This document shows positions 46,326-56,120 of a stretch of 64,000 bases of DNA, in pieces. How positions within the stretch are numbered: position 1 is the stretch's first letter; each line of letters opens with the position of its first letter. The stretch covers positions 1,875,448 to 1,939,447 of the forward strand of contig CM119267.1 of the NCBI GenBank assembly GCA_051294375.1, given 5' to 3'. This stretch comes from Paraspadella gotoi. Taxonomy: Eukaryota > Chaetognatha. Below the pieces are notes generated by a model. It was not told where the DNA came from and made no database searches. It worked only from the letters and a program-made list of their open reading frames with translations. The translations under genes were made by a program, and so were the position numbers.

Positions 46326-48050
46326 ATGGAAGATAAACTTTTTCGCGCGGGCAGGCATTAAGAGAGGCCGAGCCTTGCGTGGAAGAGCGCCCCTGAACGT
46401 CTTCGAAGGCGTCTCACTAATCCATCCTTATACTTAACCTATCCCATACCACTCTCTGCTCTCCTGATCTGCGACACTAATCAGCATGCGATCGACATGC
46501 ATCCTCACTGTCTACGTACTAACAAATCTAACGCCGTACTGTCAAGGGAATACGATGCGGTCTACCACATTACTAATTCACTGTACGAATCGCCGCAGCA
46601 TCACACCTCCCGACTGCGCCCTAACAAGAAGCACCGGCCCTACAGTACGTCCCATCCCTCACTGTTTCACGGGCAACGAGGCCGTTGTATCACGAGAGCA
46701 GTCCCTATCACGCGTTAGTTTCTGCGACCAATTCGCTGTGACATCGCCGAACAGCAATACCATTCTTGTTCGATCTTCCTCCCTGCAGCGAGTTTTCTAG
46801 ATATGAACGGATCTTTTTTTCATCGTCGATCTCTCGATAACTACAAGGCCGGATGCGCAAATTCCGCGAAGTAACAGACGCCGCCACTAGCGTTGGCTAT
46901 AATCAATAACGTTTTCTTCTTCGATCTTTGAAAGCGTGACCTTTAAAATACAATTCCAGAAAACCTGAGCGATAATTTTCACCTACGCCTTTTCCTCATA
47001 CTTCAACACGGCTTCTCAATTAACTCGTGCGGAGGCTCAAGCTAAGTTATCCGTCGGGATGGGATCTGGACGACAATTTTCGCGGCGAACGAAGCTGCAG
47101 GCCGCCGGCAACAAATTCCGCCTTCAAGACACGCTCTCAATGGTTTGGCCGCGAAATTTGGTCAGGTTGATCGGATTCGTCAATCACGCGGCATGTGGAA
47201 TCAAAATAAATTACTGGGATTCCGCAAGTCAACGCCTCTCTCGACGTTTGTTCGTAACAAAGATAATTTTGTGTCTACTTAACGCGGGGCGACCACCCTC
47301 GGACTTTAAGTTGAATCTGAAACAAATGAGGCTCTACTGAGAAAAGTTGGTGTTTACCTTCGATCAATTGAGTATTCGAACGCCGAACTCGCCACTCAGA
47401 GCCGCCAAGTATACGTTGCGATCTAACTCGACTCGCGCATTACCATAGCGGCGGTCGATGAGAAGACGGCGCCAGTTCGAATCGGTTTTCCCCTTCCAAC
47501 ATTTTTCCAGATTTCATACTCTGTTGCTTCATCGAGACCGAAAACTACCATCGGAAGCTTTCGCTAAAAATCCTTTAATTTTGAAAACTTTTCCTTCAAT
47601 CTCTCGAAGCTGGTCGTCGAGTCGGAAATCTACCTCCAATTGGCATTTGGCATAGTCGTTGAGTTTCTCCAAGACCTCCAAGGAGAGAGGACTTCGCCCT
47701 CGCCTATTACCATCTTTTCGAGTCGGACCTTTCTAAAATTGAACGTGGTTTGCCCATAACTCAAAAGATGTTCGCCGACGGGGGGTACGCCATATACGTC
47801 ATGTCCAACGTCCGGTAAACGGACCGTTTCGCCGATCACCGTGCTCCCCGACAGATCGTCAATTCGCGGATCGAGGTTGTTGATGTTTCTTCGGCCGATA
47901 CACTAATCAGCTTGCCCCGCTCTCTGCTATCTACATGGTAAAGCCCTATTCTCACAGACATACAAAAGCTTGACCCTCCTTCTTGTTCAGCGAGATAAGC
48001 GGCACGTATTTCGCTGGATTCACGCGTCAGGCTCACCAAAGACTTTTAAA
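46326..48050 (+). CDS. Hexon-like major capsid protein (double jelly-roll), many frameshifts
   Basis: Forms the capsid shell. No long frame survives, but pieces in all three + frames line up in family order. M-E-D-K-L-F at 46,326 is the likely start. A segment with G-F-R-K-S and N-K-D-N-F lies near 47,195-47,275, then L-L-R-K-V-G-V-Y near 47,335 and A-A-K-Y-T-L-R near 47,400. Later come S-F-N-L-S-K-L-V-V-E-S near 47,590-47,630 and M-F-A-D-G-G-Y-A-I-Y-V near 47,765-47,800. Length (about 1.7 kb) and the place between pVI-like and protease genes suit the hexon. The frameshifts fit the insertion-rich error seen elsewhere in 46-55 kb, so intactness cannot be judged. Confidence 0.7.
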
Positions 48051-48057
48051 AAAAAAA

Positions 48058-48580
48058 ATGGATTCGAGTCGGATGAATAAAATTGACCGCAGTCGGATCC
48101 TCTACGGTAGCGCAATCTACGGTGGCATTTTTGCGCCTCTATACTACTCCCCCCCTCAGTCGAACCGTCGATCGTCTTTACGAATTTGGACCCCGATTAA
48201 ATTTGAGGCTCGCATTGGCTTATTGTTTGCAATGCCGACGAGCATAGATACTTCGTCATGGACGCTTCGGGCGATTCGCGCGATCGATTTAAACCCCCCC
48301 CCTTATCTTTCGCCGATCGAATAAAAAACCATAGTTTATTCCAACGTGGGTCATTCAGTCGGAACAAACTCAAACTTGCTTCGCTCATTGTCTTGGTCTT
48401 TTTACTCTTTCTGGCTAGAGGGATGTCGGCCGAGAGGGATCGTCGAGGAGGTCTACGATTTATCCCCGGGTCACGGATACCATGGAACACGATTTTAATC
48501 GCCACTCTACTGAATCAGATCGTTTGGACGCCGAAGACGGACGAATCGTGCCATTTTTCGCCCGCCCCAATAATTACTAG
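48058..48580 (+). CDS. Adenain-type cysteine protease (capsid maturation), with frameshifts
   Basis: In this family the protease cleaves capsid precursors. The start M-D-S-S-R-M-N-K at 48,058 is followed by a segment with Y-G-S-A-I-Y-G-G-I-F. The catalytic histidine is in G-S-H-W (His codon 48,213-48,215) after F-T-N-L-D-P-D, followed by an acidic D-A-S-G-D. The nucleophile region reads T-C-F-A-H-C near 48,372-48,390. These motifs lie in different frames, so at least three indels interrupt the gene. Spacing of His and Cys fits adenain. The gene stands directly after the hexon, as in many Polintons. Whether it is intact needs clean sequence. Confidence 0.65.
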
Positions 48581-48632
48581 TAAAGACTATAAAGCAAAGA
48601 CATGTCGATCGAAGAGATAAATAAATAAAAAA

Positions 48633-48917
48633 ATGGCTAAAAGCAAAGAAAGGTGGAGCAGCGACGGGCGTCGTAATAAAAGGACGCAATTTTTGGTGGA
48701 AAAAAGAAAAAAATGCGGAAAAAAGGAAAAAAATGCAAACTGCGGAAGACGCAAGCAAGAGGGCCAAAAAAAAAATGTCACGGAATTACGCAATGACAAT
48801 ATGTCTAGACTAGACTTGTACAAAAAAAACTTGATTGAGATTTTGAACATTAAAACGTTACTCACCGATATTTCTCTCTCTCTCTCTCTCTCTGTCTTCG
48901 ATGATGACGATGATTAG
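48633..48917 (+). CDS. Small very basic protein (uncertain)
   Basis: A 94-codon frame starting M-A-K-S-K-E-R-W. The first 50 residues are Lys/Arg/Asn-rich; the part with M-S-R-L-D-L-Y-K-K-N-L-I-E-I-L could be a helix. The tail (Ser-Leu then Asp run) comes from a CT microsatellite and a GAT run and is probably not coding. It follows the protease by 50 bases in the same orientation. It could be a core protein of the element or a shifted piece of a longer one. No domain is recognised. Confidence 0.35.
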   Translation: MAKSKERWSSDGRRNKRTQFLVEKRKKCGKKEKNANCGRRKQEGQKKNVTELRNDNMSRLDLYKKNLIEILNIKTLLTDISLSLSLSVFDDDDD

Positions 48918-49351
48918 ATTTTGGAGGGACAGCGACGGGATGCGAAGCTTCTATTCTTTCTTTATCTTTAACTTAACTGTTAAAAAAAAGGGAGAGAGAA
49001 AAAAAAATAAAATTCATCAAAAAAAAAATGGTCTAAACTGCGGGGCGCTGAGTGAGCGCCGATCTCGATTGAGCGAAAGAGAGAGATATCGCTTCATCGA
49101 AAACTTTTTTCCATTTCTCTCTCTCTCTCTCTCCCCCCCTTTTTTTTTTCTTACCCATTATCTAAACCAAACATCGCCGTCGCCTCTCACAATATCGCGG
49201 CGACATTAAAAAAAAAAATAAATCGGCGGCAAATTTTTTTTTTTAAAATTTCGATAGTATATTTTACCGATCACATCGATATATCTCTCTCACTTCAATC
49301 TCCGAGAGACGACGCCTTTCTACCATCGGCAAAAAAAAAAAAAAGGAAAAA

Positions 49352-49862
49352 AATGTCCTCAATTTTTTTCGTTTTCCGTCGGTGAGAGGATATCGATTTC
49401 GTGCCACTCAAATCTAGAGGACCATCTCCGTTCAAAATTAAAGAAAAACGGATTAAATTGGAAAACGATCCTCATAAGAGCCATTTGGCTAAAGCAGTGG
49501 GGAATGGCGGGCTCTTAGGTCGAACGCTTACCATTTGCTGACGAGGCGAACTTCGCTTACCTCGAGAATCGACTAATAAATGATGGGGGTCCAGAACATT
49601 TCGCGGAGTCGAGCCACGGTTTAAGCATTACTAAGCGATAGATGAGGCGATAATAGTCGCTCTGTTCCGAAACGATTCCAAATGGTGCGACTATCTGCCG
49701 AGAGTGGCGGTGGAACGAGCTTCGCGTTTGTAGATGCAAACGACGGCAAGGGGCGTTTCCCCAATCTCCGTGCACCACGGGACGCCCCTGGAAAATCGGA
49801 CAACGGGTGCCCCATAACGGTGGTCCTTCGGTTCCTGGAGCCAGAAATTTTCGTACATTGAG
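49352..49862 (+). CDS. Unrecognised Polinton gene, fragments in several frames
   Basis: Begins at an ATG after a poly-A run. Pieces that read like protein are E-D-I-D-F-V-P-L-K-S (49,397 on), F-A-D-E-A-N-F-A-Y-L-E-N-R-L (about 49,537-49,578) and E-A-I-I-V-A-L-F-R-N-D-S-K-W (about 49,649-49,690). Each is in a different frame, joined by single-base shifts. A donor-like GAG|GTTAGT stands at 49,862. I cannot name the protein. The average composition (acidic and aromatic residues, few repeats) argues for real coding sequence damaged by read errors. Confidence 0.4.
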
Positions 49863-50865
49863 GTTAGTTTTTTTTTTTTTTCTCTCATATATATTTTTTT
49901 TTAAAAATAAACCAAAAACCTTTTTAACTCGCCTTTTATGTCTCTTCGTCTCTCTCTCTCTCTATTTTTTTTTCTATTCAGCATTTTATCTCATCAAACC
50001 GTCACGGCCTGCTCTCCTGAGGACTCGAACCGTCTGCTTGACGATTGAATCAGGAGTCGCCGGCGAGAGAAGAGATGAGCCGATCCTGGGAGAATTCGTC
50101 TCGGCGTTTTGCCGGGTTCCGGGTTCGGGGAGAGGCCTAAATCTCTCCTGATAAACGCCGCGATCAATTCGAACCGCGGCGGTCGGGCGTCCTTCCGACG
50201 CCGGCTCTTCCTCGGAAACTTTCCTTCGTGGTCGAGCGGGTGATGGAGTGTACGAAGAAGAAAAGTCAGTAAGCGCCAAGAATAGAAATCGTGGCTGTCA
50301 CCTCTCTGTCTTCTTTGTCTTTTCTTCCTCCACCTATTATCCTCCTCCCTTTCCTACTCCTCTCCCATCTTATTCAACTCCTCGCTCGCTCCTCTCCTCC
50401 CCCTCCCTCCTCCTCCTAACCATTCTACCGGCACCGACGAAAAGGCCAAGGGGATCGAAGAGAAAGGACCGTCCGTCGACAGAGCCGACCTATGACGAGC
50501 GACGACGGCACGACGACAGCCACTCAGAAGGAGAGGAGAAGAAACAACGGAGGGAAAAAGAAGACAAAAAAAAACGAAGAAGAAAAAACGAGAAGAAGAA
50601 GGAAGAAGTGGCCAATGTTATTGCGATCAACTTTGAATCTGTTTAAAACGATATATCTTTTTGAAATCTGTTTAAAACATATCATTTTTCTCTATCTCTT
50701 TCGCTGTCTAACTTTAATAGATCTTCTCTCTCTCTTCCTCTCTCTTATCTCTTTTGGTGCGAAACGAAAAAAATAATTTTTATAATAACAATTTAATTAA
50801 TGTACAATACAATACATTAATTTAATGTTATAATTTCCTTTTTTCTTCTTTTTTTTCTCGAACAA
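49863..50865. other. Noisy stretch without a firm gene
   Basis: A possible 3' exon after TTCAG at about 49,982, then CT-rich and AAG-rich sequence. Short GC-rich open pieces near 49,985-50,275 exist on both strands. The Lys/Arg-rich frame at 50,400-50,646 follows a purine-rich bias. Nothing can be assigned. Confidence 0.4.
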
Positions 50866-50869
50866 TGAG

Positions 50870-53800
50870 CTGCCCCAACGATCCCGGGCGCGATAATCGG
50901 CGCCAGAGCCAGGGACCCGCAAATTTAGACAGCCAGAATCTCTTTGTCGTCCGAAGCGGCGGCACGCTCTTGTTCTTGAACGAGGCGTTTTGGAGGTAAA
51001 TTTTCAGATCCTGTGTTGAGCTGCCTCTGAGTCCCGTTCTTGACGGGAACGAGAGTTTTTCAAGGAATTCTAAAGATATCGTGATTCAGTTGGGTTTTTT
51101 GATCGTGGCTCGGCATGTCTCCCTTGGCCCGAAATCTCTTGCGCTCGTCTTCGACTTTGCGTGCCGCGCAAAAGCGCGCACGCAAGTCCTCTCGGCGCGC
51201 GCACGCTTTGCGTGCCGCAGGGGGGGATCGCACCTCTCGCTGCAGCGGCTTGTTCAGCCTGCGCAGCGGTGAGTCGCCGCGGCTTGGTCAGCCCGCGGCT
51301 AATGTTTTCCGGAGGAAGAAGATTCGCGTTTCTTCTTCTCTCTTCTTCTCTCTTTCTTCTTCTTCTTCTTTAGCCTCGGAGTCGGAGGATGCATGACTGA
51401 AGTCACTGACGTCGAGAAGAAAAGTTTTTCGGTCTCCAAATTGGCGCATTTTTCAAGAAAGTCGTCGCCAATCGGCATTCGCCGATCGAAACTCGAGGGG
51501 TCGAGGAGGCGAGGAGAGGGAAGCAACTGCCCCGAACGTACGTGATACGACTCTATATCTCCGCGCCACCGTCTCTGCGCCCGGGAGGAGGTCGGAGGTA
51601 AAATCGTCCTCGGTCGTCTCGTCATCAGTCGTCGTGCTTTTAGCGTCGGCCTGATCTCAGGGGGCGGGTTGGACCGGCTCGTCGAGCACGGAAACGGCGT
51701 AAATTTCGGGCAGCAATGTTACAAGCTGCTAATTTATCGTCTGCTTTCCGCCAATGTTCGTCTACGAAAGAGAGAAAGAGAAAGAAAGAGAGAGGATTGA
51801 GGAGGAGAAAAAGTTGTTGTAAAACAAGTTAAAAATGAAAATGCGAAAGAAGAAAAAGAAGAGAGAGAGCAGAGAGAGAGAAAAAGTTACTTTTGAAAAA
51901 ACACGACCCTGGCTTCGGATTTCTCTCTCTGTAAGCCAAAAGAATCGAACGCTTTTCGCAGGCGGCGTTGTTGACAAAGACGAGGATGCTCCAAGGGATA
52001 TACGCTGGTGTCCAACATTCCGACCACTTGCCGAGGATCTCGCCAAAGTTGGATCGTTGCGCGTCTCCTTTGGCGATACTCAATGACAACAAACCGCCGT
52101 CCGTGGTCCGTGCGAACGAAACGACCTCGGGTCTCCCCTCGCAATCCGGAAACACCCTCTTGACGCCTTCGCCCCCCCATAGGTAAAATCTGCCATCAGC
52201 AGCTTGCTAGCGTCCAATATGGCGACGCCACCGAATGATCGGCGAGAAGTTTTGCCTTGACTCGCGCCAACTTGACGACTGGCCAAATTCGGCGAAACGA
52301 CGTTGAACCGAGTGAAAGTCTACTCTGGACGACCAGCTTGGGAGAGGTCGTCGGTGAACTCCGGACGCAGCTTGACGGTTTGACAAAGAGCCAAGCGATT
52401 CATTATCGGTATCGATCCTGCGGGCGATGACGATCGGTTAGTTACATTATTAATTATTAGCTTTAATTATTAACTATTAGTTTAATGTATTAATTTATTA
52501 GTTAATTATTAATCTAAATTATCTAATTAATTAGTTAATTAAAATTCCTAACTCCGAAACAGGAATTGCACACACACTTGAGAAGCGTCTTTCATGAAGG
52601 AAGTTTTCGCCAGTCTTTCTCTCGCGGCGTGGGAAATGAATCGCACGAAATCCTTCTATTAAAACGGGCTTTTCTGTCTGTACATTCGATCGCCGCAATG
52701 AAAGGGTCGCTGAGTTCCGACCAAACGACAGGGCGAAAGCGAGACTCTCTCTAGTCAAAAAGTATCTCTCTATGTCCAGTCAAGCAGGCTATCAACTTTT
52801 CCGTTCAACGCCCACTCTGTGAATTCGTACTTTCGTAGCCAGGGAGACGACTAACGGACTGAGTCTCGGAGTGCGAAGCTCTCTTTCTTCGGGGAGAATT
52901 GGGAAAGTCTTTTCATGGCGTGATGAAGATTGCTCCGGAGGGTTGCGCAGATCGACTTCGAGAATCAAGCCTTCGCCATCTTTCGTCCCGACGCGTGCAC
53001 ATTGCGCGCCAATTTCCGGGCCGTACAACTCGCTTCGAATCTCTTTACCAAACGATCATTGGACACGAAGCGTAACCGGGCGTTAAGGTAAGGCCAACCG
53101 CGGACAACTGGCGTACCGTAATAAACGAACAGGATGTGAATAAAATTTGTTTTTTTTTTTTGCCCCGCTCTTTTTTATTCCCCATTCTATTCTTACAGAT
53201 TGTATGCGCGTCCACGTGAACGATCAAACGCGTCGCCGAAAATTCTGGGGATCGTCGTCGTTGCTTAGCCGGATTCGTTCGGACGACACCGGAAAAAAAA
53301 TCGTGAGTTGAACGGGGAAACGAACCCTCCCCCTATAAAGGACGCAGAGATATGTTAATTATCATTAGATTTTTTTTTTTTTTTTTTTTGGGTTTGTTAA
53401 TTTATCTCTTCTACCTGAGCCATGGGATTCGAAGGCTAAAAAATTCTTGACGAGTTTTTTAAGTAGAAAATGAAGCTTCTATTTCCCAGAGAATTGAAAG
53501 CATGATGTCTTGAACTGAGAGAGACGCAGAAAATAAATATAAATAAATAAATACATAAATATCTCTTTCTCTTATCTTTCCTCATCTTAATCGCCAGCTT
53601 CCGCTGACGTAATAGGCTGCGGTTCGAGATTGAAAGTTTTGTCTGTCATCACACCTGCTAGTTCGAAACTATATCACAGAGAAATAGAGAATCCAGTTCT
53701 ATAAAAAATAGAAATAAATAAAATTGCGCCCCTCTTATTTCTTAATGAATTTATATATATATATATTCTCACGTGTAAATAACAGATATTCGCCAGAGTG

Positions 53801-56120
53801 TCGAAGCGACGAAGGCGCTCCCAGATCCTCAATTATCTCGAGTATTCCTCTTCGGATATCAATCGCTGCCGCCATCTTCGTTCGAAATTATTTCTCTCTT
53901 CGGTGCGGGTCGCGAAAAGGCGAGGTATCGTTTCAAAACGTCTCGAGACTGATGTAATTGAAGGGCCATGGTCATCTTGAACGCATGACAGGTCCGATCA
54001 GACTCTCGCGCCTGAAAAGGAATCGATTGACGTGAGCGTTAAGTCATGCGGAAACTATGATCGCGGGTGGACTCTTGCCTCGACAAGTTGCGCCAAACCT
54101 CTCCTCTCGACGCGCCGCAAATGAACAATGTATTTTGAAGCATTCTTTCGCCCGCGAATCCACGATATTTTCCCAGGGATCTGTTATCAAAAATTGTAAG
54201 AGTCCGGATGGTCAAGTAGCGATTTTTGTGGCAATCGCAACGAAAAAACCTCAAGCCTCTTTCGCCCTCATCATCCGTCTCTATTTTCGTCGTCGTCGTC
54301 GTCGTCGTCGTCGTTTCATCGTCGTCTTCGTCTTCTCGTCCCTCGTCGTCGACGCGCCTTCCGTTCTCGTACCACTCGATCGGTAACAATGATCGCACAA
54401 AAAAGTTGATGTCCAGCGGGTGTGAAAGGCGTTGCCCTTGGCCAATTACGTTGCCGATGTTTCTAGACCATCTTTGTTGGCTCCCACGCGCAGGCTTGAG
54501 AATGAGATTTGGGTCAAACCTTTCCGGCGCCTGATTAAAAAAAAAATTTTGTAAAGATGAGTCGAAAGATGAAAACGGCAATGCTTTCTTACTTTTGATG
54601 GAAAGCTACATTATCCATTTGCCCGATGATTGGTTTTTTGCGCGTTACAAAATCAGTAATGTGCTTTGAAACGTATGACTCCGAGCGATGATCGTGATGT
54701 CGCGTAACCTTTTCACCCTCCAGATTTCTCTTTTTGCCATGAAGAAGACCAAAAATCGGACCAGCTCAAGTTGAATGTCGATTCGGCTCTTCGTTCATCA
54801 CCCATTGGGAAGTTCTGTCGCAACAAAGCGCGATGATGATCGGAGTCCAGGCGCGGCCCGTTGAAGGAAGCGAAGACCCGGCGTTCGTCTCCCACGTATT
54901 TTCTCACGGGAAAGTCGTCCGAGGGTAGGGAAGATTTAATCTTATCGGCGAAGCTGATGCCGATAACTTGGTCCGATATTTCTTTCGCATCCTTGATCCT
55001 TGTTTACCAAGGATGATATTTGTTTGGCAATTTGAGCAACTATCTTAGCGTGAAGACTTTTCATGAGGACAGGAAATCTTATCCAAGACAATCGGCCTCA
55101 TCGCTCTTCATTTCTTTTATCTCCCTCTTCTCTAGGAACCGTGTGAACTGGACAGACATCTCGTCCTCAATATCGACGCGTAGGCCGACAGTAAGCTCAA
55201 CTCGGCGTGAAAAAAATTTTCCTGCGCGTCATAATGCCAACATTAAGTTCCTTCCGGTGATTAAGTTTCTAATTGGGCCGTCGCCGTACTTCTCGCCCGC
55301 CCATAAACGGAGTGAGCCGAAAACGTCGACGACTAAAGCGTGCTAAAGCAGGGACACTTTGATGCACAACGAACGACTTCCGTGCGATATTACCAAGACT
55401 GCGAAGAAGTAGTCGAGAAAGGTTGGTTATAGAAACCAGATGTCGTTCGCTATACTTGAAACGTTGTATCTTACATGCTCGATTCTTTTTTTAATTATTA
55501 AAAGATTACAAACTTTTAATATCCATTGGAACAGATTCGTTCTTATATAGAGACTTCTGCTACGGTATATATATTCTTTCTAATCCTTTAATCCCCACCT
55601 TCTTTTTAAAAATTGCATAAACGTTGATGCATAAATCGAGATTGAGTCTCTCGACGTGCGCAAAGGTGTTGGGCGTGGCCGGACAAGGTACTTGTTCTAA
55701 ATTAATTCTATGCTGATATTTTCTGTAACTACTTTCTAATTCAGGGTGACTGCGAGGTTTATACAGGCATGCCAGAAGAGCCAACTTCAAGCATATGGGG
55801 CTGCGCGATTTCACATTTACGACACATTTTTTATGAAGTAACCATTTAGGGGTAGGGAAGTGATGACCAAAAAGAGTCGTCTTTCCAGAATTTGGATAAA
55901 AACCCGCCAAGGTCAAGTCGGCTCGCTCAATTTTTGAATAGGAAATGTTAGACCCCATTTCGACTCTGTCGGATATTTGATTATACAGTTTAGCCAACAT
56001 GGTCGATAAGATTTTCATGATGCTGTCGCTCTCGTATATCACGACGCTTCTTTGATCGAAAAAGAAAGAAATGTAGTTGTCGTCTCTTTCGTTATAAAAC
56101 TTGACGGAAAAGCATAAATG
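50870..56120 (-). CDS. Protein-primed family-B DNA polymerase (Polinton PolB), multi-exon, mostly noisy
   Basis: Replicates the element from its ends. The N-terminal exon (about 56,120-55,560) is nearly clean and has K-K-C-V-V-N-V, then S-Y-R-K-Y-Q-H-R-I-N, the usual pre-exonuclease region. Further along the minus strand come V-T-R-H-H-D-H near 54,700, the motif A area near 53,200, G-L-I-L-E-V-D-L (52,971-52,948), A-I-L-D-A-S-K-L-L-M (about 52,223-52,194) and D-T-S-V-Y-P-L-E-H-P (52,012-51,983). A C-terminal piece lies near 50,960. The order is that of Polinton and adintovirus polymerases. Frames change many times between 55.4 and 50.9 kb. A clean copy of two exons lies at 63,545-63,760. The expected motif C (D-T-D-S type) near 52,100 was not clearly readable. 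Confidence 0.8.
53087..53592. repeat. Noisy duplicate of 63,545-64,000
   Basis: This 506-base stretch and the 456 bases at the right end of the window are the same sequence. The left copy has about 50 extra bases, almost all single insertions or lengthened homopolymers. It covers the polymerase motif A exon and its upstream intron. Confidence 0.9.

Noticed and set aside
50866-51000. Small + strand frame starting M-S-C-P-N-D
   Set aside because: It lies antisense to what is probably the C-terminal part of the polymerase on the minus strand, where A-S-D-D-K-E fits the family better.
46326-55400. Reading the frameshifts in capsid, protease and polymerase genes as pseudogene decay
   Set aside because: The duplicate at 63,545-64,000 shows that this noisy stretch contains about 11% artificial insertions, so decay cannot be concluded.
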